Source: RYN-433 sp036558265 (GTDB lineage Bacteria; Planctomycetota; Phycisphaerae; Tepidisphaerales; Tepidisphaeraceae). Taken from it: 24,403 bases of DNA. Position 1 is the stretch's first letter. Every line of letters begins with the position of its first letter. The stretch covers positions 1-24,403 of the forward strand of contig DATBFY010000172.1 of the NCBI GenBank assembly GCA_036558265.1, read 5' to 3'. Below the pieces are notes generated by a model that saw only the letters and a list, made by a program, of their open reading frames with translations, was not told the DNA's origin and searched no databases. Both the position numbers and the translations under genes were made by a program. Shown here piece after piece: positions 1 to 7,523 of this stretch.

Positions 1-1769
1 CGCATGACGGTCTGGACGACATCGAAGGTCCGGCCCGACGAGGGGTGATAGGACGAGAGCACGGCGCCGTTGACCAGGTATTCGTAGCTGGCCCTGGGCG
101 GGGTGAGGGTGCTGTCGCTCGTGCCTTGGTCGGAATCGGACGATGGGATGAGGCGGACGACGTCGCTGTCGGACCCATTGCCGGATGTCTCAGTGACGAT
201 GTGGACGAACCGTCCGATCCGGTCGGTCTCGATGTAATAGTGGACGGTGCCGCTGCCGAGGTTGAGGTCCCACGCACTGTCGCCGCCGCCGCCGCCGCCG
301 CCGCCGCCGATGACGACGGTGCGGGTGACGTGGGCGACGTCGATGTGATAGGCGTCCTGGGCGGCGTTGGCCTGGGCGGATCCGCCACCGCCGCCACCGC
401 TGGAGCTGGAGGCGGTCTTGGGGTCGGCGGAATCGGTGTTGTCGGCGGGCGAGCCCGCGCCGCCGGTGCTGCCGCCTCCGAAGCCGTGCGCGGCGGACGC
501 GACGGTGACGTTACCGGCGTGTTGGGCGGTTGCGGGGACGCCGCCGCCCGGGCGCGGGTTCGCGCCCCCGCCCCGTCCTTCGACGACGGGGTTGCCCCCG
601 CCCCCCATCTGGGCGTAGCTGCCGTACGGGTCGTCGTCCTCGTTGTAGTCGTCGTCGGGGCGGCGGCGATCGGGCTGCTGGCCTTCGTGCGCGTTGGCTC
701 CCCGCCGCGAGGCGACGCCGGGTCCGTTCATCGGATCCAGGTACGGACGGATGTGCCAGAAACGGTCGATCGGCGGTTCGTCTCCGGTCAACTTCTGCGG
801 CGGCGGGTCACCGGCGGCCGGCGCGCGATCGATGCGCAGGCGGCCGCGCACCGGACGGTGAACCTGCGGGATCGGGTCCTGGCCCAGGATCACCACGTCG
901 GGCTCGCCGCCGTGCTGTGCGTCCAACGTATCGAACAGCTCGCGCGCCTCGGGCGCGGTGGTGGACGACATCGACGCGATCAGGAGCGCCCACAGGCCCA
1001 GGAAGAAGACGCCCGCGCAGGAGATGATCGCGACGGCGAGGCGCTGGCGGGCGCGGAGCATGCGGAGGGTGGTTCGGCGGACGATGGCCAGCGAGAGGGC
1101 GGGCAGCGGGCCGGCCTTGCACGCCGCCGCGGCGATAATCTCGGCCAGGTTGGCCGGGGCCGGTGCGGCGCTGGCGGCGCGGGCCAGGACGGCGGTGAGC
1201 AGCGCCACCGCGGTCGCCGGGGCGATCACGCCCTTGCTCACGAACAGAGCGCGGAGCTTGCGCACGGCGCGGGAGACGCGCTTGCGCGCGGCCGACTCGT
1301 TGATCCCCAGGGCATCCGCGATCTGCTCGAAGCTCTTGTTCTCGAAGTAACGGAGGAGGACGGCCTGGCGGTCGGACTCGCGCAAAAGCGTCAGCGTCTC
1401 GTCCAGGAGGGGCGCCAGGCGTTCCCAGGCGCGGTCCTCGCTGTCGGGGGTGATCGACTGGGGCATGATGGCGGCGTTGGCCTCGTGCTTGCGCCGTCGG
1501 GCCTCCTTGCGGCGGGCCTCGGCGGCGGCGTAGCGGACGGTGTTGAAGAGCCAGCCGGTGAGCAGCGTGCCCTCGGGCAGGGTGGCGGCGCGGCGCGAGA
1601 GGAGGATGAAGACCGCCTGCGTGATGTCCTCGGCAAGGTGGGCGTCGCCGCCGACCTGGCGGATGCTGGCTCCGTAGACCCAGGCGACGTGACGGCGCAC
1701 GAGCAGCCCGAAGGACTGCGCGCTGCCGCCCTGCGCGTACTCGCGAAGCAACTCCAGGTCGCTCTTCAC
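1..1769 (-). CDS. ECF-like sigma-70 factor with long membrane-anchored C-terminal extension (partial, runs off left edge)
   Basis: This is an RNA polymerase sigma factor of the large ECF-like groups of planctomycetes. The frame is open from a GTG at 1769 to the window edge (589 residues visible). Region 2 is at about residues 5-80 (DLELLREYAQGG, then AEDITQAVFILLSRR), and region 4, the helix-turn-helix that reads the -35 element, is at about 120-175 (LLRYFENKSFEQIADALGI, then ARKRVSRAVRKLR). A hydrophobic helix at about 244-266 should cross the membrane. It is followed by a Pro/Gly/Asp-rich tail with a run of nine glycines. A sigma domain inside the cell joined to an outer domain suggests signal-controlled release, but that is inference. 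The GTG start is chosen because the alignable region 2 begins at once and AAAGGGA lies about 11 bases upstream; the in-register upstream codons offer no ATG. The C-terminus lies outside the window, so the total length is unknown. Confidence 0.85.
   Translation of the reverse strand, partial: MKSDLELLREYAQGGSAQSFGLLVRRHVAWVYGASIRQVGGDAHLAEDITQAVFILLSRRAATLPEGTLLTGWLFNTVRYAAAEARRKEARRRKHEANAAIMPQSITPDSEDRAWERLAPLLDETLTLLRESDRQAVLLRYFENKSFEQIADALGINESAARKRVSRAVRKLRALFVSKGVIAPATAVALLTAVLARAASAAPAPANLAEIIAAAACKAGPLPALSLAIVRRTTLRMLRARQRLAVAIISCAGVFFLGLWALLIASMSSTTAPEARELFDTLDAQHGGEPDVVILGQDPIPQVHRPVRGRLRIDRAPAAGDPPPQKLTGDEPPIDRFWHIRPYLDPMNGPGVASRRGANAHEGQQPDRRRPDDDYNEDDDPYGSYAQMGGGGNPVVEGRGGGANPRPGGGVPATAQHAGNVTVASAAHGFGGGSTGGAGSPADNTDSADPKTASSSSGGGGGGSAQANAAQDAYHIDVAHVTRTVVIGGGGGGGGGDSAWDLNLGSGTVHYYIETDRIGRFVHIVTETSGNGSDSDVVRLIPSSDSDQGTSDSTLTPPRASYEYLVNGAVLSSYHPSSGRTFDVVQTVM
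281..309. repeat. GCC trinucleotide microsatellite encoding a nine-glycine run
   Basis: An uninterrupted CCG/GCC triplet tract lies inside the sigma-factor gene and encodes nine consecutive glycines in its extracytoplasmic tail. Length changes by slippage would stay in frame and alter only the linker length. Confidence 0.8.
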
Positions 1770-1808
1770 CCCGGTACCATCCCTTTCCCACGATCCACCG
1801 CGCGGCGT

Positions 1809-1824
1809 GCTCGTTTCAGCGAGC
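1809..1824. repeat. Short palindrome with CTTCAG-type core
   Basis: The 16-mer GCTCGTTTCAGCGAGC lies between the delta-60 gene and the sigma-factor gene. It differs at one base from the 16-mer at 16901-16916 inside metH. It could fold into a 5-6 bp hairpin, has no U-tract, and is therefore more likely a dispersed palindrome than a terminator. Confidence 0.55.
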
Positions 1825-1850
1825 ATGGTTACCGCGCGGGCGCAAAGTCC

Positions 1851-3470
1851 TCAGAATAGATCCTCCGCACGCCCCAACAGGTCCTGGTCCTTCCCGAAGA
1901 CGGTGCCGTCGCTGGCCGCGGCGGACACGAGGCTGAAGGGCGCTGCGCCGCCCTGCGCGGGGGTCGCACCGCCGCCGCCGCCGTCGCCACTGTCAGATCC
2001 GCTCTCGCCGGCATTGTCGCCTTCGTCCGAATCGCCACCGTCGCCGCCGCCGGGCAGGTTCTCGACGATGTCGCCGTCCACGTATTCTCCGCTGCCGCCC
2101 ATCGACCCGCCGTCGTAGCGGGCGATGAGGAATTTCGACTCGTGTTGGCGGTTGTCCGTGTTGTGGCCGACGACGACGATCGTGCCGTTGTTGCCGAAGG
2201 CGACCGCCTGCGTCGTTTCGCCGTGGCCGCTGTTGAAGGCGGTCGTAACCACTCCGCCCTGGCCGAAGGCGCTGTCGATTGAGCCGTCCGGCAGGTAATG
2301 CGCCAGGGTGAACTGGCCTTCGAAGTCGCCCTCCTGGCCGGCCACGAGGATTGAATCGTCCTTAGCCACCCGCAGGGAGGCGGTCGGGTAGAGGCTCAAC
2401 TCCGGACGCTTGGCCCAGCCGCCGTTACCGAAGCTTGGGTCCGGGCTGCCGTCGGCGTTCAGGCGGCCCAGGCGCAAGCCATCGTGGGAGGACATCAACA
2501 GGACGATGCGGCCGTGCGCGTCGATCTTAAAGTCTTTTACGGCGCTGAAGATCCCGTCGCCCTCGTGGCCGAAGGGCAGGTCGGTGATGGTGCCGTCGTC
2601 AGCGATGCGCTCGAGGATGGCGTGGCCGGTATTGGCGGTCAGGTTGCTGGTGCCGCCGGCGAAGAGCACGGCGCCGTCGGGCGCCAGGACGGCGCGGCCG
2701 AGGACCCAGTCGTTGTCGGCCGTGGGCTGGATCGAGACGAGCCCGTCCTGGCCGAAACCGTTGTCGGGCGTGCCGTCGGGATTGTAGCGGAGGACGACGC
2801 CCTGGCTCTTGGTGTTGGCGCGGCCGTTCTCATCCACGCCGTAACCGAACTTACGGGCCCAGCCACTGATCACGATCTTGCCGTCGGCGCGCACGTCCAG
2901 CGACTGCGGGATGTCCCAGTCGGACACGTCGGTGCGCACAAGACCGTGGTCGCCGAAGGAGTCATCAAGGTGCCCGCCGGAATCGAATCGGAACAAGGCG
3001 AAGTCCGACATCTGCCCTGGGCGATGGACGTCGGTGGCGAGCAGGATGTCGCCATCGGAGGCGAGGGCGATCTGGAGGAAGCCGGTGCCGGCGGCGTCCT
3101 GATCGATGATCGTCGTGCCGCCGTCGCCAAAGGAGGTGTCGAGGGAGCCATCGGGGTTGTAGCGGGCCAGGGCCACGTTAGCCCCGCCGCCGTTGGGCAC
3201 GGTCACACTCCCGCCCACGAGCAGGTTGCCGTCGTCGAGGACGATGGCGGAGGTGGCGGCGTCGAAGCCACCCGTCAGGCTCGTTATAACCTTCCCACCT
3301 TGCCCGAACGTGAGGTCCAGATCGCCGGCGGCGAGCAGCACACGCGGTTCGAGGTGTTCCAGGATGTAAAGGAGCGCCGCCCGCCCCTCCGCGCGACTCG
3401 TCCGCCGCGGTCCGGCGGCAAGTCCACCCGAAAACAGCACCAAGCCAGCGCCATTTGGCCCATTTTTCAT
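1851..3470 (-). CDS. Delta-60 repeat protein with N-terminal LEPR-XLL motif
   Basis: This is a predicted secreted or surface beta-propeller-like protein of 539 residues; its substrate or partner is unknown. The N-terminus has a basic stretch and the planctomycete LEPR-XLL motif (LEPRVLLA, residues 40-47). Delta-60 type repeats follow, each with a core like DGSLDTSFGDGG. I count six clear copies (LDLTFGQGG, LDTSFGDGG, LDDSFGDHG, PDNGFGQDG, PDPSFGNGG, IDSAFGQGG) and a divergent seventh (LPFGHEGDG). The C-terminal 80 or so residues are a low-complexity Gly/Asp/Ser-rich segment. The start is ATG 3470 because GAGG lies 8 bases upstream; a GTG at 3557 would add 29 residues with no family resemblance and is disfavoured. 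The sigma-factor gene follows on the same strand after 81 bases, so the two may be co-transcribed. Confidence 0.85.
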   Translation of the reverse strand: MKNGPNGAGLVLFSGGLAAGPRRTSRAEGRAALLYILEHLEPRVLLAAGDLDLTFGQGGKVITSLTGGFDAATSAIVLDDGNLLVGGSVTVPNGGGANVALARYNPDGSLDTSFGDGGTTIIDQDAAGTGFLQIALASDGDILLATDVHRPGQMSDFALFRFDSGGHLDDSFGDHGLVRTDVSDWDIPQSLDVRADGKIVISGWARKFGYGVDENGRANTKSQGVVLRYNPDGTPDNGFGQDGLVSIQPTADNDWVLGRAVLAPDGAVLFAGGTSNLTANTGHAILERIADDGTITDLPFGHEGDGIFSAVKDFKIDAHGRIVLLMSSHDGLRLGRLNADGSPDPSFGNGGWAKRPELSLYPTASLRVAKDDSILVAGQEGDFEGQFTLAHYLPDGSIDSAFGQGGVVTTAFNSGHGETTQAVAFGNNGTIVVVGHNTDNRQHESKFLIARYDGGSMGGSGEYVDGDIVENLPGGGDGGDSDEGDNAGESGSDSGDGGGGGATPAQGGAAPFSLVSAAASDGTVFGKDQDLLGRAEDLF

Positions 3471-3707
3471 CGGATTCGCCTCGCATCTCCCACGGCAACC
3501 CACCAGGCGGTCGCCGTACACAATAACACATGACCGGTGGGCGGGCGGTTGTGACACGCGTTATCGCGACAGGGGGCGGAATGTCCGGTGGTCAGACGGG
3601 TTCGAATTCGATTCGCCGGATGGTGAATCCGGGGCGGCGCTCTGGTCGCAAAGCTCCGCGATGCTCTGCCCCGGCGTGGGGGCCGTGGACCCGAGTCTGG
3701 ACGCGCC
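3471..3707. other. Intergenic region without identified features
   Basis: This gap lies between the pRiA4b-like gene and the delta-60 gene, both minus strand. It should contain the promoter of the delta-60/sigma pair, but I find no convincing -35/-10 pair, hairpin or small gene. Open frames here are short and lack ribosome sites. Confidence 0.5.
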
Positions 3708-4418
3708 TTATTTGGGCTTCGGCCCCCGCTTCTTCGGCCAGGGTTTGAACGTTTTCTTTAATTGCTTGTTCACCTCGTCGAGGTCGAATTTTTCGGGGTC
3801 GAAGTCGTCGCCGAGCCAATCGACGGCGTCGTCGTGGCCCTCGTGGTCTTCGTCGGCCAGGGCGTCGAGGAGGTCGGCGTAGCCCCAGGGGCCGCCGCTG
3901 TCATCGGGCGGGCCGGCGCGTTCGCCGGCGAGGCAGCGGACGCTGAGCGTTCCCGGTTCGGGATCGGTCGCGCCTTCGACGCGGATCTCGTGCTGCCAAC
4001 TGTCGCCCATGTCGTAGGTGTAGGTCAGGCGTTCCCTGGGGTGGTGGCCCAGGAGCTGCGGCAGGGTGAATTGGCGCTCGTTCTCCGTGTCGTCCATCTG
4101 GAATTCCGGGTCGCTGAAGTACCGTTCGCCGTGGGCCAGCGCGACATCGAAATCGGGATCGGAGTCCGGGTCGGCCCGGATCATGTCGCCGAGCTCCTGT
4201 TTGCTCATCTTCTGTCCGCTGAAGAGCATGAACTGGTGCAGGTGCGAGTTGGTCCAGCCCATGGCGACCTGAATGGCCCAGTGCAGGTCTTCCAGCGTCA
4301 GGTTGGCGGGGATGGAAAGTCGGCGCCAGATCGGCGGGCGAAGGCCTTCGAGGGTCACTTTGATCGTCAGCGCGCCGTCGTCGGGAATGGGCTTGCCTGC
4401 GGGGGTTCGCTTGGGCAT
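3708..4418 (-). CDS. Plasmid pRiA4b ORF-3 family protein
   Basis: This protein of 236 residues matches the pRiA4b ORF-3-like (IS1096 passenger TnpR-like) family, whose biochemical role is not established. The family signature is clear at residues 19-70: a strand (IKVTLEGLRPPIWRRLSIP), the TLEDLHWAIQVAMGW helix, then NSHLHQF. A second typical block, LTYTYDMGDSWQHEI, lies near the middle, followed by an acidic segment and a very basic C-terminus (PKKRGPKPK). The start is ATG 4418 with a good ribosome site (AGGAGA, 6 bases upstream). It begins 13 bases after the stop of the haem protein gene and is almost certainly translated from the same mRNA. No transposon ends are visible, so despite the family name there is no sign that it belongs to an active mobile element. 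Confidence 0.85.
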   Translation of the reverse strand: MPKRTPAGKPIPDDGALTIKVTLEGLRPPIWRRLSIPANLTLEDLHWAIQVAMGWTNSHLHQFMLFSGQKMSKQELGDMIRADPDSDPDFDVALAHGERYFSDPEFQMDDTENERQFTLPQLLGHHPRERLTYTYDMGDSWQHEIRVEGATDPEPGTLSVRCLAGERAGPPDDSGGPWGYADLLDALADEDHEGHDDAVDWLGDDFDPEKFDLDEVNKQLKKTFKPWPKKRGPKPK

Positions 4419-4431
4419 GAGAGTCTCCTGT

Positions 4432-7416
4432 TCATTTGGCGGTGATGACGTATTCGATCACGTCGGCGAGATCCTGGGGCTTGGCGCCTTCCTCAAGCCC
4501 CTCGGGCATCATCGAGAGGCCCGCGCTGCGCATGGATTTGATCGTTTCGCGCGGCAGGGTCGTTTCCATGCCATAGGCCATGCGGAGGGTGACGCCGGCG
4601 GCGTTTTCGGCGGCGATGATGCCGACCTGTGAATCGCCATCGGTGGTCTCGACGATGTACGCGGTGTAGTTGGGGGCGACCTCGCGGTTGGGGTCGAGGA
4701 TGTTGGTGAGGAGCTTTTCGCGGCCGGCGTTCTTGACGGTTTCGAGATCGGGGCCTAATGCGTTGCCCTCGCCTGCCAGGCGGTGACAGGATGAGCATTT
4801 GGCGAAATAGATCTCGTGGCCGTGCTTTGCGTCGCCGTTGAGATCGAGCGCGCCTTGGAAAGCTTTGATCACGTCGTCGCGGCGACCGGTCGGCGCGGCG
4901 AGTAGCTTCGCCGCCAGTTGCTTGACGGATTTGTCCGAGCTTTGGCGCAGGGCGGCGAGTTGGGAGCCGGAGAGGTCGGCCGGCTTGATCGTCTTGGCGC
5001 GGACGGCCTCCAGCAGCGCCAGGGCGCGCGCCGGGCGTTTGACCATGATCGCGGCGGCGGTTTCGCGGAGCTTAGGCGTGAAGGCGTTCCAGCGGGCGAG
5101 GATCTCGTCGGCGAGCTGGCCGCGGTCGAGCTGTTCCAAGGCCGATAACGCGGCGAGCTGGATGGCCTGGGGCTGTTGCGGCTCGAGCAGGGGGAGGAGC
5201 GTGGTCGCGTGCAGGTCCCAGGTCGTCCAGCCGAGGACGCCGATGGCGGCGACGCGGGCGGAAAGATCTGCCTTTGCGTCGGTGGCGAGGGCGATCGCGC
5301 GGTCGAGGATGGCCTGCCCTTTCTCGACCTCGATGGGAATGCCGGCCTTGTGGAGGCCCGCGCCCAGCGCGCGGGTGAGGAGCATCATGCGCAACGGGTC
5401 GGTCTGGGCGGCGGCGGTTTCCATGACGGCGGCGACCTCATCGCCGACGGCGTGGGCGCCGATCATCCCGGCGAGTTTGGGTCCCAAGGCGGCTGATGCG
5501 GGCGAGCCCGCCATCGCGGGCGCGTAGAGTTCTCGGAACAGCTCAAATGCGCGGCCGCCGATCGAGTTGAGCACCGCCGCCTCGATCCAGGGATCGCCGG
5601 GATCCTTCGCATAGATCTTCACGAGCCATCCGGCGAGGCGATCGTCGGGCAGGTATCCCAGCGTGAACGCGAGCTGATAGCGCACGTCGAGCGACGGGTC
5701 ATCGACCAACGCCGCGAGCTTGTCCGTGAGCACGGCGGTCGCCTCTTTGGCGATCAGGAAGCGCTCGCTCAAGCGCACGGCGTGCCGGCGGACGTGCTCG
5801 GAGGCATCGCTCAGCGCCGTCAGCACGTGCTCGACTGTCAACGCGCCCAGGCCATCCAGCACATAAATCGCGTGCAGTCGGCCGAGTGACGCCTCGCGCG
5901 AGCCGTCGCGATTGCCCTGCAGCAGCTTCTCCAGCATCGGCACGGCGGTCTTGTCCTGCCGCTCGTAGAGCAATCGCGCGGCCGTGTCGCGGTGCCAGCC
6001 GTTGGGGTGCGACAGCAACTTCACGAGTTCTTCGGTGGATGCGTTCGACAGTTTCGGGGTGGGTCGTCGCTTGAATCCATCGGGCACGATCCGAAAGATC
6101 CGCCCGCGGTTGTTGCCGCTGTTCAGGTCCAGGTGCTTCTTGAGCGAATCGGGCAGCGACCACGGGTGCTCGATCGTCTCGCGGTGCATGTCGATGACGT
6201 AAAGGCAGCCATCGGGCCCGTTGGCGAACTGCACGGGGCGGAACCAGGTGTCGGTGCTCGCCAGGAACTCGCGGGTCTGTTCGTCCGCCGCTCGCTGCGC
6301 TTTCACGCTGACGCCGTCAGGCGTGATCTTCTTTCGGTGGACCAGATTGCCGCCGGCGTCGCCGATGAACGCATCGCCCAGCAGGTCCGGCCCGTACGCG
6401 TCGCCTCGGTAGATCGTGACGCCGGTCGCCCCGGTGAAGTACCCGGCCGAGCGCCCGCCCCCCTCGATCGGCCCGGAGGAGATTCCCGCCACGCGCCAGC
6501 GGGTGCGGATCACCCGCCAGGGCTCCTCGGGCGAGGCGCGGTAGACCTCGGCGGCGGGGCCGTCCACGGCGATGTCAACCAGGGGCGGTGGCATCGCGTA
6601 GGCCGGGTTGCGATCGGCGTAGCGACCTTCGTAGACGAAGGTCTGGATGTGGTGGGAGTTGCTGCAGACGTACATGCGGCCCCAGTCGTCGAAAGATAGA
6701 CCGTGCTGGCCCCCGCCGTCCTCGGCAATCAAGTCGAGCGAGCGCGGGTCGAACGCGAAGCCTTTGCCGCGCAGCTCGACCGCCGCCGCTTGTGGCTTCG
6801 CGCCGTCGGCACGCACGACCCGCCCGCCATCGAACGACGCGGCGCCGTGAATGCGATTATCGAGTCCCCAGTTAAAACTGTTCAACAGCGCCTGAACGTT
6901 CAAGCGCTTCACGCCTTCGGCGAATCCCGTGAAGACGACGCGTTTCTCATCCGCTTGCCCGTCCCCGTCGTTATCTTTGAAGTACAGGATGTCCGGCGTA
7001 CACCCGACGAAGATGCCGCCCTTCCACGGGAACACCGCCGTCGGCCAGGGCAGCCCCCGGGCGAAGACCGTGGATTTCTCATAAACGCCGTCCCCATCGA
7101 CGTCTTCGAGCAGTCGAATCCGGCCCAGCTTCTCCTCCCGTCGCTCCGAATAATCGATCATCTCGACGACGAAGAGCCGCCCGTCCTCATCGAACGCCAT
7201 CGCCACGGGCGAGGCGACGTTGGGCTCAGAGGCCGCCAATTCCACGTGGAAGCCGGGGCGCACCTTCATCGTGGCGACGGCGTCCTTGGGCTCGACCACC
7301 GGGAAGCGCGGCATCTGGCTGTCCGGCACCTCAGGTTCGACGGCGAAGATCACCGCCGAGGCGCAGAGGACGCAGAGAAGAGCGAGGAAACACAGGCAAA
7401 CCGGTGGGGCGGACAT
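4432..7416 (-). CDS. PVC-type haem-binding, membrane-bound dehydrogenase-like protein with HEAT-type repeats
   Basis: This is an exported protein of 994 residues. After a hydrophobic signal-like segment (residues 7-25), the Pirellula/Verrucomicrobium-type dehydrogenase domain begins at about 40 (MKVRPGFHVELAASEPNV, MAFDEDGRLFVVEM, a beta-propeller-like fold). A middle section of alpha-helical, HEAT-like repeats follows at about 450-830. The C-terminal PVC-type haem domain begins at about 860, with one haem c site, CSSCH, at residues 874-878, then LGPDLETV and ILDPNREVAPNY. Such proteins are thought to oxidise sugars or alcohols with electron transfer through cytochrome c, but the substrate cannot be read here. 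ATG 7416 is chosen because it leaves a compact signal peptide. Upstream GTG 7503 or ATG 7500 are possible: a -10-like TAATAA lies just before them, which would make a longer, leaderless-encoded N-terminus. It is followed by the pRiA4b-like gene. Confidence 0.88.
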   Translation of the reverse strand: MSAPPVCLCFLALLCVLCASAVIFAVEPEVPDSQMPRFPVVEPKDAVATMKVRPGFHVELAASEPNVASPVAMAFDEDGRLFVVEMIDYSERREEKLGRIRLLEDVDGDGVYEKSTVFARGLPWPTAVFPWKGGIFVGCTPDILYFKDNDGDGQADEKRVVFTGFAEGVKRLNVQALLNSFNWGLDNRIHGAASFDGGRVVRADGAKPQAAAVELRGKGFAFDPRSLDLIAEDGGGQHGLSFDDWGRMYVCSNSHHIQTFVYEGRYADRNPAYAMPPPLVDIAVDGPAAEVYRASPEEPWRVIRTRWRVAGISSGPIEGGGRSAGYFTGATGVTIYRGDAYGPDLLGDAFIGDAGGNLVHRKKITPDGVSVKAQRAADEQTREFLASTDTWFRPVQFANGPDGCLYVIDMHRETIEHPWSLPDSLKKHLDLNSGNNRGRIFRIVPDGFKRRPTPKLSNASTEELVKLLSHPNGWHRDTAARLLYERQDKTAVPMLEKLLQGNRDGSREASLGRLHAIYVLDGLGALTVEHVLTALSDASEHVRRHAVRLSERFLIAKEATAVLTDKLAALVDDPSLDVRYQLAFTLGYLPDDRLAGWLVKIYAKDPGDPWIEAAVLNSIGGRAFELFRELYAPAMAGSPASAALGPKLAGMIGAHAVGDEVAAVMETAAAQTDPLRMMLLTRALGAGLHKAGIPIEVEKGQAILDRAIALATDAKADLSARVAAIGVLGWTTWDLHATTLLPLLEPQQPQAIQLAALSALEQLDRGQLADEILARWNAFTPKLRETAAAIMVKRPARALALLEAVRAKTIKPADLSGSQLAALRQSSDKSVKQLAAKLLAAPTGRRDDVIKAFQGALDLNGDAKHGHEIYFAKCSSCHRLAGEGNALGPDLETVKNAGREKLLTNILDPNREVAPNYTAYIVETTDGDSQVGIIAAENAAGVTLRMAYGMETTLPRETIKSMRSAGLSMMPEGLEEGAKPQDLADVIEYVITAK

Positions 7417-7431
7417 TCTTGTCTGCCCGTG
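7362..7431. repeat. Dispersed-repeat sequence covering the haem protein's start codon and signal peptide
   Basis: Two repeat types common in planctomycete genomes abut here. One is a purine-rich tract of GCAGAGGACGCAGAG type (7362-7396). The other is the TGGADILVC-type repeat, whose core is an imperfect palindrome: GGGCGGACA (7407-7415), loop TTCT, TGTCTGCCC (7420-7428), with one mismatch. The ATG at 7416 lies within this palindrome. That these are genome-wide repeats is from prior knowledge of such genomes and is not shown inside this window. Confidence 0.6.
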
Positions 7432-7509
7432 TTCGTTTTCCTTCCTGGCGGCAGGCTTCCGACACGCGCCGTCAATTCGAGGCGGATTTGTCCAATTCAT
7501 CACACTGGA

Positions 7510-7516
7510 TTATTAC
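7510..7516. promoter_or_regulatory. Overlapping divergent -10-like boxes
   Basis: On the plus strand TATTAC (7511-7516) sits 7 bases before ATG 7524 of the amidohydrolase. On the minus strand TAATAA (7515-7510) sits 6 bases before GTG 7503 and 9 before ATG 7500 of the haem protein frame. The two hexamers overlap almost completely, so polymerase binding in one direction should exclude the other. No good -35 is visible on either side. Confidence 0.35.
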
Positions 7517-7523
7517 TCGTCGT

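Noticed and set aside
45..1859. Long plus-strand open frame of 604 codons
   Set aside because: It is antisense to the sigma factor; the product is a low-complexity Gly/Ala/Val/Arg string without domains, while the minus strand shows clear regions 2 and 4.
3708..4418. Insertion sequence around the pRiA4b ORF-3/TnpR-like gene
   Set aside because: No transposase frame, terminal inverted repeats or target duplication seen; the gene is tightly joined to the haem protein gene.
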